Of a stretch of DNA of 64,000 nucleotides, positions 16,317 to 24,309 are shown in pieces. The translations under genes were made by a program, and so were the position numbers. Under the pieces are notes generated by a model that did not search any database, was not told where the DNA came from, and worked only from the letters and a program-made list of their open reading frames with translations. The stretch is from Chloroflexota bacterium (GTDB taxonomy: Bacteria; Chloroflexota; Anaerolineae; Anaerolineales; Villigracilaceae). Location of the stretch: contig JAIOOU010000004.1 in the NCBI GenBank assembly GCA_021414245.1, forward strand, positions 1 to 64,000. Reading direction: 5' to 3'. Within the stretch, counting starts at the first letter, position 1. Each line of letters begins with the position of its first letter.

Positions 16317-16323
16317 GTCTCAC

Positions 16324-16734
16324 CTAATAGGATTGAACGGCCGCATCCAGGCTGGTGTGAACGGAAAAGAATTCCTTTAATCCCACCACATCCAGCACCT
16401 GCTCGACGGCCATTTGCGGGCCGAGCAATTTGACATGCTCAAGCCCGGCGCTGTCGCGCCGCGGGTCGATGGAGCGGAAGGAGGGCCGGCCCTTGTCCCC
16501 GGACTGGATGGAATTGCCGCTGAAGATCAGCACCACGGCATGCAGCGACATCAAGCCCGCGCTGCTGATGTAGGGCACCTGGCTCAGGTCGATCAAAAGA
16601 TCGCGGGCTCCTTCATCGTAAGCGGCCTGGGCTTTGGCGATCACATCGGTGTAGTTGGATGCATCCAGGTTGCCGGCCAGGTGCATGACGGTGACCGGTA
16701 CACGGCCGTTCTGTTTTGAAAAGGTGATTTCCAT
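16324..16734 (-). CDS. STAS-domain protein (anti-sigma-factor-antagonist type), copy A
   Basis: A 136-residue single STAS domain. The signature DLSQVPYISSAGLMSL near residues 70-85 contains the Ser that RsbW-type kinases phosphorylate in SpoIIAA and RsbV. A variable insert (FSGNSIQSGDKGRPSFRSID, residues 92-111) and the final VVGLKEFFSVHTSLDAAVQSY complete the domain. A paralogue of identical length lies at 18131-18541, and the ferric-reductase-like gene sits between them. No anti-sigma kinase or PP2C gene is nearby, so the partner switch must be elsewhere. Confidence 0.87.
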   Translation of the reverse strand: MEITFSKQNGRVPVTVMHLAGNLDASNYTDVIAKAQAAYDEGARDLLIDLSQVPYISSAGLMSLHAVVLIFSGNSIQSGDKGRPSFRSIDPRRDSAGLEHVKLLGPQMAVEQVLDVVGLKEFFSVHTSLDAAVQSY

Positions 16735-16767
16735 GAGTTTCTCCTCGATTGGTGCAGCAAAGGCATT

Positions 16768-18048
16768 TTACCTGAAATTAAATTCCTCATAATGGATGCT
16801 GCCGGCAGGCACACCGGCTTCCATGAATTTCCCTTCAAACGCCCGCACCATGGGCAGCGGGCCGCACAGGTAAACATGATGTTCGCGCAGGCTGCCGCCC
16901 GCGTTCTTCACGATCTCCTCCACGGTGAGGGAACCGTCCGTGGAGGAAAAACGGATATGGGCCTTCAGGCGCGGATTTTGTTTCGCGGCGGCTTTGATCT
17001 CGTCCGTGAAGACAGCCTCCTCAGGATGCCGGACCGTGTAATAAAAATCCACATCCTGAAGCAGGCCGCCATTCATGTCGCGCAGGAAGGACAGGAAGGG
17101 TGTCACGCCGATGCCGCCCGCCACCCAGATTTGTTTTTGGCCGCCGGTCTTGTAGTTGAACATGCCGTAGGCACCTTCGACGACCGCATCCATACCTGTT
17201 TGCAAATGGCTGAACAGATGACGGGTGTAATCTCCGCAGGCCTTGATCGTGACCCGCAGCACGTCCTCATCCGGTCCGCTGGAAATGGTGAAGGGATGGG
17301 ACTCGTTCAGGGTCTTCTCTCCGGGAAAGTGCACGAACAGGAACTGCCCTGCGCGATGTTTTTGCATGCGCTCCCTCTTCGCGCGCAGGACCACCTCGGT
17401 GGTTGAACCGTTGGGATGGTGGATGGCCTCCACGCTGTAGGGCAGGAATTTCCTGAAGAGGCCGCCGAACAGTTCGGTATATAAATAGGAGAGTGTGCCA
17501 ATGACGAAGAAGACCTGCACCCAGCTGATGGCCACCAGGGCGTGCAGCGAATTCGGCAGGGTCAGGGAATGCACAAAGCCCAGAATGAAAAAGATGCCGA
17601 TGAAGCGTTTGAGTTTCTTCCAGTCGTTGTAGTCGCCGCCGGTCAGTTTGTTGAGAAAGGGGATGCGCGGCGAGAGCGTGACCAGCACGATGGAAACGAT
17701 GCCTGTAAAGGCAATGACCGCCAGGTAGTTTCCCAGCGCCCAACCGGTGGTCGTGATCGGCACAGTCAGCACGTGTACGAAGATCAGCAGAAAGGCGGCC
17801 GTGCCGGTGTGGCGATGGGTCAGATACATCTTATCCAGCCCGCCAAAGTAGGGCTCGGCCCATTTCGGACGGGTGGCCAGGAAAAGCGAGCAGGCCATCA
17901 GGATGATGTTGTTCGCGCCGATGATCTCGCCCGCGTACTGGCGCACGAAATTCGCCCGGCCGTCGTTGACAGGCGGGAAGATGAGCCAGACTGCGATGTT
18001 CAGGAGAACCAGGACAATGATGGTGAGGTTGCCGGCATGCCATTTCAT
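16768..18048 (-). CDS. Ferric-reductase-like transmembrane flavoprotein (FRE/NOX type)
   Basis: A 426-residue protein with six membrane segments in the first 200 residues, containing heme-type histidines (THRHTGTAAFLLIFVHVL and IGIFFILGFVHSL), then an FAD domain (HPFTISSGPDE near 255) and an NAD(P) domain (VAGGIGVTPFLSFL near 300, VYLCGPLPMV near 400). Electrons pass from NAD(P)H through FAD and heme across the membrane, for ferric reduction or superoxide formation. The ATG at 18048 is preferred to a TTG 13 codons upstream because GGAGG precedes it. The gene is sandwiched between two STAS paralogues. Confidence 0.85.
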   Translation of the reverse strand: MKWHAGNLTIIVLVLLNIAVWLIFPPVNDGRANFVRQYAGEIIGANNIILMACSLFLATRPKWAEPYFGGLDKMYLTHRHTGTAAFLLIFVHVLTVPITTTGWALGNYLAVIAFTGIVSIVLVTLSPRIPFLNKLTGGDYNDWKKLKRFIGIFFILGFVHSLTLPNSLHALVAISWVQVFFVIGTLSYLYTELFGGLFRKFLPYSVEAIHHPNGSTTEVVLRAKRERMQKHRAGQFLFVHFPGEKTLNESHPFTISSGPDEDVLRVTIKACGDYTRHLFSHLQTGMDAVVEGAYGMFNYKTGGQKQIWVAGGIGVTPFLSFLRDMNGGLLQDVDFYYTVRHPEEAVFTDEIKAAAKQNPRLKAHIRFSSTDGSLTVEEIVKNAGGSLREHHVYLCGPLPMVRAFEGKFMEAGVPAGSIHYEEFNFR

Positions 18049-18086
18049 GAAGCCTCCAACGGGTCGGGGAATATCGATCTGAATCA

Positions 18087-18117
18087 ACAGCGATGCAGTT
18101 CGTCACTGCATCGCTGT
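18087..18117 (-). promoter_or_regulatory. Perfect 12-bp hairpin between STAS copy B and the ferric-reductase gene
   Basis: ACAGCGATGCAG (18087-18098) and CTGCATCGCTGT (18106-18117) form a perfect stem with a 7-nt loop. No U-tract follows on the minus strand, so it is more likely an mRNA-processing, stability or attenuation element than a classical terminator. Confidence 0.6.
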
Positions 18118-18130
18118 CGGGGGTGTGCGT

Positions 18131-18541
18131 TTAAAAAGAATCGACCGCTTTTTGTTTGTCGGTAAAGACCTCGAAGAAGGCGGAGAAGCCGACCATGTCC
18201 AGCACACTGGTGACCTCCGGGCGCGGGTTGAGCAGCTTGATGTTCTTCTGCAGGCCCCCGTCGCGGCTGCGGTCCATGGATTTCAGCGCGGACCAGCCCT
18301 GCTCCGGATCGGGCAGTTCCTCCCCGCGCGTCATCAGGGCGATGGTGTGCAATGAAACCAGGCCGGCGCTGGAGATGTAGGTCAGTTCGCTCAAGTCCAG
18401 CAGGATGTTCCGGATGCCGCCGTCGATCACTTCGCGGGCCTTTGCGATCAGCGCCTCATAGGTTTGGCCGTCCAGCTGGCCGCTGACTTTTATGACGGAG
18501 ATGGAGATGCGTCCTTGCTCTTGTGAAACGGAAATTTCCAT
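18131..18541 (-). CDS. STAS-domain protein, copy B
   Basis: A 136-residue STAS protein, paralogous to 16324-16734 over its whole length: MEISVSQEQGRISISVIKVS at the start, the phosphorylation motif DLSELTYISSAGLVSLH and the VGFSAFFEVFTDKQKAVDSF end. The start at 18541 is chosen by AGGAG 8 nt upstream and by agreement with the paralogue; a longer frame would add 43 unrelated residues. Such proteins bind and release anti-sigma kinases depending on Ser phosphorylation. The duplication around a ferric-reductase gene suggests a specialised switch, but no partner is seen. Confidence 0.87.
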   Translation of the reverse strand: MEISVSQEQGRISISVIKVSGQLDGQTYEALIAKAREVIDGGIRNILLDLSELTYISSAGLVSLHTIALMTRGEELPDPEQGWSALKSMDRSRDGGLQKNIKLLNPRPEVTSVLDMVGFSAFFEVFTDKQKAVDSF

Positions 18542-18572
18542 TTTTCTTCTCCTGGGTAAAAGTGATGCGCAA

Positions 18573-19793
18573 TTATAAACCCGCTTTCCGTTCCAGCCGC
18601 GCCAGGCGGTGGTCGATCTCCTCCAGCCAGTGGCTGCGGATGTAGGCGGGCAGGTCGGCGCGTTCGACATGCCGGCGCGCGGAGCGTGCCCATTTCAGCG
18701 AGGATTTCACATCCCGTAATTTGTGCTCGTAGTATTTGGCCAGTTCGATGTGAGCGTAGATATGACCCTGCTCTGCGGCCCGTTCCCACAGGCCCACGGC
18801 CTGACCCACGTCCCCGCGCTTTTTCTGCAGGATCGACAGGCGCTTCACAGCCAGGCCGAAGTCTGCCTCGCCCAACTCGAACTCGAGTCCGCGCTCGAAC
18901 AGGCGGGCGGCTTCCTCCCAGTGGTCGAGGTCTTCATATAATTTGCCCAGCGCAATGAAATCCAGCCCGTGCTCCACGCGCCCGTTGTAGGGGTCGGCCA
19001 GCAATTCGCTGACATGCGCCAGCAGCGCGGCCATCGCCACCACATCCATGGCGTTGTGATAGAACACGCCCGCCAGCGGACGCGCATCGCCGGTGCGCAG
19101 GTAATCGAAATACAGCCAGGGGATCTCATACCCGGGAACCTCGTCCGAGGTGCGCACAAAGCCGAGCACATGTTCCTCGAGATATTTCAAGGCCCGCGAG
19201 GGCAGGCGGTCGCGCCACAGCCTGCGGGCCAGCGGCAGCAGGTCCAGGTGGGCAAAGCCCTTGAACGGGACCGGAATGCGGTGCAGGGAATAGCGCGTGG
19301 TCAGCAGGGGCGCGTCGAACGATTTGCCGTTGAATGTGACCAGCGCCTCGCAGGGCGCCAGAAAATGGATCAGCGCCTCGAGCATGGCGGGTTCCTCGGA
19401 GGGATCGCGCAGGAAGAATTGCTTGAGTACGAATTTTCCGTCGATGAAGCGGGCGGCGCCCACCAGAAAGGCATATGTGCCGGTGCCGCCCGCCATGCCG
19501 GAGGTCTCGGTGTCGAGAAAGGCGAATTTTGAAATGGGCAGGCTGGTCATGCGCGGGTCATTGGCCCATTCGGCGATGATCGCAAGCGGAAATTCGGAAT
19601 GCGGGGAGACCCGGCCGTGCAGGTATTCGCGGCCGAAGCTTTGTTCGGTGACAAAGGCTTCGCCGCGCGGGGTGGAGAGAAATGTGCCGGCCACGACCGA
19701 ATCGATCGACTGGCTGGCAGCTTTGGGCGGGGTTGGAAGCGAGCTGCCCGTCTTCACACCCAGGGATTTCAGTTTGTCTGCAAGCGAGGACAT
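18573..19793 (-). CDS. YprB-like DEDD exonuclease-fold protein with C-terminal helical repeats
   Basis: A 406-residue protein. The central RNase H-like domain of the YprB family carries the acidic metal residues in FLDTETSGM (near 94), TFNGKSFDAPLL (near 165) and FYHNAMDVVAM (near 245). The C-terminal 150 residues form TPR/Sel1-like helical hairpins (IALGKLYEDLDHWEEAARLF, then IYAHIELAKYYEHKLRD). The fold predicts a 3'-5' nuclease acting on DNA or RNA, but no activity is established for this subgroup. The N-terminal 90 residues are less conserved. It is the first gene of the minus-strand run and is divergent from the MFS gene across about 106 bp. Confidence 0.82.
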   Translation of the reverse strand: MSSLADKLKSLGVKTGSSLPTPPKAASQSIDSVVAGTFLSTPRGEAFVTEQSFGREYLHGRVSPHSEFPLAIIAEWANDPRMTSLPISKFAFLDTETSGMAGGTGTYAFLVGAARFIDGKFVLKQFFLRDPSEEPAMLEALIHFLAPCEALVTFNGKSFDAPLLTTRYSLHRIPVPFKGFAHLDLLPLARRLWRDRLPSRALKYLEEHVLGFVRTSDEVPGYEIPWLYFDYLRTGDARPLAGVFYHNAMDVVAMAALLAHVSELLADPYNGRVEHGLDFIALGKLYEDLDHWEEAARLFERGLEFELGEADFGLAVKRLSILQKKRGDVGQAVGLWERAAEQGHIYAHIELAKYYEHKLRDVKSSLKWARSARRHVERADLPAYIRSHWLEEIDHRLARLERKAGL

Positions 19794-19899
19794 GAGTCTA
19801 TTTTATCCGCAAAAATTATTTGTGCGATCCCGGCGCGTTTCATGCTACACTATCCGGACATCGCATCCTTCCTGATCGGGCAGTGTTTACGGGTACACA

Positions 19900-21327
19900 A
19901 TGCAGGCAGCTTCCAAAAAACTTCCCTTCTGGCTTAAATTTTTATACGGTTCCGGTGAATGGGGCATCTCCAGCATCGGCATGATGCGTTCCATTTTTTA
20001 CGCCATCTATCTGACGGATGTGGTCGGGCTCGAGCCGCGGCTGGCCTCGTTCGGCGCGCTGGCCGGCATTGTATGGGACGCGATCAACGACCCGATCGTC
20101 GGCTATCTCACCGATCATCTCAGCACCCGCTGGGGACGCCGGCGGCCCTTCCTGTTGTGGTTCGCGATCCCCTTCGGACTGAGTTTTGTGATCCTGTGGT
20201 CCGCGCCGGATTGGGACAATCAACTGGCCCTGACGGTCTATGTGACCCTGGCCTTTATGCTGGCCGACACGCTGCAGACCCTCATTTCCGTGCCGTATCT
20301 TTCATTGACCCCGGAACTGGCGCCCGGCTACGACGACCGCACCACGCTGACCAGTTATCGCACGGTCTTTCAACTGGTGGCCTCGCTGGCGGTGGTGGTG
20401 GCGGCGCCCTCCATTGTGGATGCGTTGTTGGTGCACGGATACTCGCAGCAACAGGGATTTATGATCGTGGGCGCGCTCTTCGGGTTTACGGGTGCGATCC
20501 CTTTATTCCTGCTGGCGTATTTTGTGCGCGAGACCTCCACGCCCGAACAAAGCGAATCCCTGCCGTTCCGCGACATTCTGCGGGTGGCCTGGAAGAACAT
20601 CCCCTTCCGCTATGCGTCCGCGATGTTCATGTTCAACTGGTCCGCGGTGGACATGGTGGCGGTGGCCTTCCCGTATTTTCTGCTGTACTGGGTGGCGCAG
20701 GGCGACCTGCTCGAGCAGGTGAATTTATTCGGATTCAATCTGGCGCTCGAGTCGGCCTTCTTCGGGATCCTGCTGCTGGTGTGCATCCTGTTCGTCCCGT
20801 TCTGGCTGTGGATGGCGAAAAAATACAACAAGCGCCAGGCATATATGACCGGCATGATCTTCTGGGTCTTCGTGCAGCTGTTGATCTTCACCATTCCGCC
20901 GCATAATGTTCCCTACATGCTGGCCCTGGCGGCCCTGGCCGGGATCGGGGTCTCGGCCGCCTATGTGCTGCCGGATTCACTGTTCGCGGACATCATCGAA
21001 TGGGATGAGCTGCTCACCCGCCGCCGGCAGGAGGGCATTTATTTCGGCGCGCGCGCCTTCATCCGCAAGCTGACCGGGGCCTTCGTGATCTTCGTTACCC
21101 TGCAGGCGCTGGGCTGGTCCGGCTATCAAACGCCGCCCGAGGCGGCCGTGAATTTTCCGCAATCGGAAAGCGCCCTGCTGATGATCCGGCTGCTGGTGTC
21201 TCCGCTGGGGGCGATCATGCTGTCCGGCGCGGTGGTGTTTGCCTGGCTGTTCCCGTTGACGCGCGAACGCTATGAAAGGATCCAAAGCATGCTGGCACGG
21301 CGGCGCATGCCCGACCGCTTCAAGTAG
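19900..21327 (+). CDS. MFS transporter, GPH (glycoside/cation symporter) type
   Basis: A 475-residue protein with twelve predicted membrane segments. The GPH/MelB signature is present: WDAINDPIVGYLTDHLSTRW followed by GRRRPFLLW at residues 65-90, with the paired acidic residues that bind Na+ or H+. A second conserved stretch, DSLFADIIEWDELLTRRRQE followed by GIYFGARAF, lies near 360-390. It takes up a sugar or related solute together with a cation. No sugar-metabolism gene is adjacent, so substrate is open. No convincing ribosome binding site precedes the ATG. A terminator follows at 21425. Confidence 0.88.
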   Translation: MQAASKKLPFWLKFLYGSGEWGISSIGMMRSIFYAIYLTDVVGLEPRLASFGALAGIVWDAINDPIVGYLTDHLSTRWGRRRPFLLWFAIPFGLSFVILWSAPDWDNQLALTVYVTLAFMLADTLQTLISVPYLSLTPELAPGYDDRTTLTSYRTVFQLVASLAVVVAAPSIVDALLVHGYSQQQGFMIVGALFGFTGAIPLFLLAYFVRETSTPEQSESLPFRDILRVAWKNIPFRYASAMFMFNWSAVDMVAVAFPYFLLYWVAQGDLLEQVNLFGFNLALESAFFGILLLVCILFVPFWLWMAKKYNKRQAYMTGMIFWVFVQLLIFTIPPHNVPYMLALAALAGIGVSAAYVLPDSLFADIIEWDELLTRRRQEGIYFGARAFIRKLTGAFVIFVTLQALGWSGYQTPPEAAVNFPQSESALLMIRLLVSPLGAIMLSGAVVFAWLFPLTRERYERIQSMLARRRMPDRFK

Positions 21328-21424
21328 TTATCCTGGATGCCCTATTGAAAATTCGAGACTCTTCGGTCGCAAAGGGCGCTCCCTCAGAGCGACATGGTGT
21401 TTTCGAGATGATTTGCAGAGACAT

Positions 21425-21457
21425 AAAAAAGAGCAGCCGCAGGGCTACTCTTTTTTT
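21425..21457 (+). terminator. Intrinsic terminator after the MFS gene
   Basis: GAGCAGCC and GGCTACTC pair with one mismatch around a 4-nt loop, extended by A6 on the left and T7 on the right, so it can act in both directions. It lies about 100 bp after the MFS stop codon. Confidence 0.75.
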
Positions 21458-21494
21458 GTTCTTCATTTGACCTCTTGCAAAAGTCAAAAATCCT

Positions 21495-21562
21495 AACCAC
21501 GGAGACACTGAGCCACGGAGTTTTTAATTATTTCTTCTCGGTGTTTCCGTGCCTCAGTGGTT
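21495..21562. repeat. Imperfect inverted repeat of the AACCACGGAG type
   Basis: AACCACGGAGACACTGAGCC (21495-21514) and the inverted partner ending GCCTCAGTGGTT (21551-21562) form a long imperfect hairpin. Each arm carries internal repeats of a CACGGAG/CACTGAG word. It fills the gap between the MFS and mutase genes. The same kind of word is common in intergenic DNA of many environmental bacteria. No coding potential is seen in 21330-21615. Confidence 0.65.
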
Positions 21563-21615
21563 CAAAAAGGTTTTACACGTAGAAGTCTTGTACCTTATGC
21601 AAGAGGTCTGTTTAT

Positions 21616-23295
21616 TTAAATGATCGCCAGTTCTTCGTACTCGCCAAAGGTTTCCTTCATGACGCCCACGATCTCGCCCAGCGTGCAGTACGCATGCACG
21701 CATTCCATGATGTAGGGCATGGTGTTCTCGGTGCCCAGGCAGGCGATGCGCAGTTTGTCGAGCGTCTGGCCCACGCGTCCGTTGTCGCGCGTCCGGCGGA
21801 CCTCATTCAGGCGCGCCACCTGCCGGTCGTACCCGTTCGGGTCCATCTTGAGGATCGGGATGGTGAAGGGTTTGTCCTCGGCGTAGGCATTCACGCCCAC
21901 GATCCTGCGCACGCCCATGTCGATCTCGCGTTGATAGCGATAGGCGGCATCCGCGATCTCGCCCTGGAAGAATCCCTTTTCAATGGAGGGCAGCACGCCG
22001 CCCAGTTCCTCGATGCGGCGGAAGTAATCGTAGACCTGTTTCTCCATGCGGTCGGTCTGCGCCTCGACGAAGAAACTGCCGCCGAGCGGGTCGACGGTGT
22101 TGGTCACGCCGGATTCCTCGGCGATGATCTGTTGGGTGCGCAGGGCGATGGTCACGGAATGTTCGGACGGCAACGCCAGGGCCTCGTCCATGCTGTTGGT
22201 GTGCAGGGACTGCGTGCCGCCCAGCACGGCCGCCAGCGCCTGCAGCGCCACGCGCACGACGTTGTTTTCGGGCTGTTGGGCTGTTAAGGAAACACCCGCA
22301 GTCTGGGTGTGGAAGCGCAGCAGCCACGAGCGCGGATTCTTGGCTTGGAAGGTCTCGCGCATTTCACGCGCCCAGATGCGGCGCGCGGCGCGGTACTTGG
22401 CGATCTCTTCGAAGAAATCGTTGTGAGCGTTAAAGAAGAAGGACAGGCGCGGCGCGAATTCGTCCACATCCATGCCGCGCGCAATGCCCCAGCGCACGTA
22501 TTCAAGCCCGTCAGCGAGGGTGAAGGCCAGTTCCTGCGCGGCCGTGGACCCGGCTTCGCGGATGTGATATCCGCTGATCGAGATCGTGTTCCACTGCGGC
22601 ACTTTTTGCGAACCGAATTCCATCGTATCCACCACCAGCCGCATGGAAGGCTCGGGCGGGTAGATGAATTCCTTTTGGGCGATGAATTCCTTTAAGATGT
22701 CGTTCTGGGTGGTGCCGCGCAGCTGGTCGAGGCGCAGGCCCTGCTTTTCGGCGGCGGCCAGGTACATGGCCCAGATGATCGCGGCCGGGGAGTTGATGGT
22801 CATGCTCGAGGAGACCTTGTCGAGCGGGATGCCTTCGAGCAGGATCTCCATGTCCTTCAATGAAGAGATGGCCACGCCGCACTTGCCGAACTCGCCCAGG
22901 GCTTCGGGCTGGTCGGTGTCGTAGCCCATTAAGGTGGCCAGGTCGAAGGCGATGCTCAGGCCGGTCTGGCCCTGCTCGAGCAGGTACTTGAAGCGCTTGT
23001 TGGTCTCCTCGGCGGTGCCGAAGCCCGCGAACATGCGCATGGTCCACAGTTTGCTGCGGTGCAGGGTCGGATGCACGCCGCGCGTGTACGGGTATTCGCC
23101 CGGCAGGCCGAGGTCGCTTTCGTAGTCCATGCCGGCGATGTCCTGCGGCGTATACAGCCGGTTGATCGGTTCGGAGGAGGTGGTGATGAACTCAGCCGCG
23201 CGTTCCGGCAGCTGCGAGAGGGCTTTTTTCAGGGAGGTCTGCTCCCATTTTTCAAGCGAACTTTTTAATTCTTCCAGTTTTTTTCTATCGTACAT
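21616..23295 (-). CDS. B12-dependent acyl-CoA mutase catalytic chain, predicted isobutyryl-CoA mutase
   Basis: A 559-residue catalytic (TIM-barrel) subunit of the methylmalonyl-CoA mutase family; the B12-binding domain is absent and must be a separate protein. Family blocks are clear: [56 protein letters not shown], and [13 protein letters not shown] near the end. The pocket residues at the positions of Tyr89 and Arg207 of methylmalonyl-CoA mutase are Phe89 and Gln207 here, the combination known for isobutyryl-CoA mutase (Phe80/Gln198). It probably interconverts butyryl- and isobutyryl-CoA. AAGGAG lies 6 nt before the ATG at 23295; an upstream start would add 38 implausible residues. Confidence 0.88.
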   Translation of the reverse strand: MYDRKKLEELKSSLEKWEQTSLKKALSQLPERAAEFITTSSEPINRLYTPQDIAGMDYESDLGLPGEYPYTRGVHPTLHRSKLWTMRMFAGFGTAEETNKRFKYLLEQGQTGLSIAFDLATLMGYDTDQPEALGEFGKCGVAISSLKDMEILLEGIPLDKVSSSMTINSPAAIIWAMYLAAAEKQGLRLDQLRGTTQNDILKEFIAQKEFIYPPEPSMRLVVDTMEFGSQKVPQWNTISISGYHIREAGSTAAQELAFTLADGLEYVRWGIARGMDVDEFAPRLSFFFNAHNDFFEEIAKYRAARRIWAREMRETFQAKNPRSWLLRFHTQTAGVSLTAQQPENNVVRVALQALAAVLGGTQSLHTNSMDEALALPSEHSVTIALRTQQIIAEESGVTNTVDPLGGSFFVEAQTDRMEKQVYDYFRRIEELGGVLPSIEKGFFQGEIADAAYRYQREIDMGVRRIVGVNAYAEDKPFTIPILKMDPNGYDRQVARLNEVRRTRDNGRVGQTLDKLRIACLGTENTMPYIMECVHAYCTLGEIVGVMKETFGEYEELAII

Positions 23296-23349
23296 GACAC
23301 ACTCCTTTGGCGAGGGTGCCGATATTATAACCTGCCGACTGTGAATGAA

Positions 23350-23382
23350 GATGCTCCCAAACCTTTTGGATTTGGGAGCATC
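23350..23382 (-). terminator. Hairpin terminator of the unknown gene 23390-23962
   Basis: GATGCTCCCAAA and TTTGGGAGCATC form a perfect 12-bp stem with a 9-nt loop, 8 bp past the stop codon on the minus strand. On that strand it is followed by only a weak T-rich stretch (TTCATTC). Confidence 0.7.
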
Positions 23383-23389
23383 GTTTGAA

Positions 23390-23962
23390 TTACAGGTCCT
23401 TCTGCGCATCCTTCACGGCCGCGCCGCCGGGACGGTCTGTGGAGGTGACGCTGATCCTGACGCTGGTGCCAGTCGGGATGGTGCTGCCCGCGCGGTAGAC
23501 CCAGCGCCCGGTCCCGCCGGATTCGAGCGCGGCCTCGCCCGCTTCGAGCTGCGTGCCGTCGGTCCCGGCCACGCTCACGCGCACCTGTGCGACCGAGAAG
23601 TCGTCCTCGGTGCGGATGAAGATCGGGCTGCCCTGCGCGCCGGTGTATTCAGACAGGTCGACTTCGTCGATGCTGGGGGCGTTAAGAAAATCAGCCATGA
23701 CCATCGAGAAGACCGGCTTGCCCTTTTTATTCGCAGCGCCTTCATAGATTTCTTTTGTAGCGGGGTCCGCCAGCGCCACACGCCCGTACAGGGCGGCTTG
23801 ACGGAAGCGTTCGCGGACTTCGACCTGACCCGCGGTGGGTACGTGATCGCTTTGATCTGCTTTGCGCCCGACGACCTGCTGGCCGTAGCTCTGACGAAAA
23901 ACGAGCTGGCCGACCTGTCCGCGGACTTGTTCGACGATGGGGTTGAGTTTTACTTTAGCCAT
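23390..23962 (-). CDS. Unknown conserved-looking protein (190 aa)
   Basis: Not recognised. The protein starts [20 protein letters not shown], continues [14 protein letters not shown] and has [20 protein letters not shown] in the middle, then a predicted beta-rich half ([31 protein letters not shown]). The G-x-VGQLVFRQ..GQQVV opening and the Q[10 protein letters not shown] block recall small structural proteins of the DUF6266 kind, but the match is by eye. AAGGAGG lies 6 nt before the ATG at 23962. Its upstream region is elaborate: a strong promoter with a LexA-like palindrome in the spacer and a leader of about 170 nt with four 11-bp direct repeats. Confidence 0.6.
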   Translation of the reverse strand: MAKVKLNPIVEQVRGQVGQLVFRQSYGQQVVGRKADQSDHVPTAGQVEVRERFRQAALYGRVALADPATKEIYEGAANKKGKPVFSMVMADFLNAPSIDEVDLSEYTGAQGSPIFIRTEDDFSVAQVRVSVAGTDGTQLEAGEAALESGGTGRWVYRAGSTIPTGTSVRISVTSTDRPGGAAVKDAQKDL

Positions 23963-24049
23963 GGGTTCCTCCTTTTGGAAATGGCTGATAAAAGGACAGC
24001 ACGACGGCAATATATGGGGGGTGGGGTTTTAGGCTTTGGAGGAGATGAG

Positions 24050-24088
24050 TTCGTAATGGGTTCGTACCTGGTTCGTATCTCCTTCGTA
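24050..24088. repeat. Four direct repeats of TTCGTA at exact 11-bp spacing
   Basis: TTCGTA begins at 24050, 24061, 24072 and 24083, each followed by five variable bases. The 11-bp period is one helical turn, as in tandem sites of OmpR/PhoB-type regulators. The array lies in the predicted 5' leader of the unknown gene 23390-23962 (minus strand word TACGAA). Confidence 0.7.
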
Positions 24089-24143
24089 TATCTATCGCGG
24101 AGCCGATTTCCACCAGTGGGGGTCGTGCCGATGACAGGTCGCT

Positions 24144-24173
24144 AGTATACTAGAACATTTGTTCTAGAGTCAA
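24144..24173 (-). promoter_or_regulatory. Promoter with LexA-like palindrome filling its spacer
   Basis: On the minus strand TTGACT (24173-24168), an 18-bp spacer and TATACT (24149-24144) make a strong sigma-70-type promoter for the gene at 23390-23962. The spacer is exactly the palindrome CTAGAACAAATGTTCTAG, whose core GAAC-N4-GTTC matches the LexA box of Gram-positive type. Confidence 0.7.
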
Positions 24174-24210
24174 GGGGAACGACCTCTTTGCTGCTGAGCG
24201 AGACACAAAG

Positions 24211-24294
24211 TTAACAGAGTGAATTACAAGATATATATAGTTGCATAACCGGGGATATTTCGGGTATGCTTGCATCCGTAAGCGGGGAATACCC
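24211..24294 (+). promoter_or_regulatory. Putative promoter and leader stem of the restriction cassette
   Basis: TTAACA (24211-24216), a 17-bp spacer and TATATA (24234-24239) form a plausible promoter for hsdR. In the leader, GGGTAT-GCTT (24262-24271) can pair with AAGC (24280-24283) and ATACCC (24289-24294), leaving a G4 bulge, shortly before the hsdR ribosome binding site. Confidence 0.45.
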
Positions 24295-24309
24295 TGCCAA
24301 GGAACCTTT

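Noticed and set aside
19959-20906. 315-codon frame in another phase of the MFS gene
   Set aside because: Arg/Gly/Ala-rich translation without membrane segments, inside a complete GPH transporter frame.
24050-24088. Possible CRISPR or origin iterons
   Set aside because: Repeats are 6 bp with 5-bp spacers, far too short for CRISPR; no cas, dnaA or rep gene is nearby, so they were kept as a regulatory-site candidate only.
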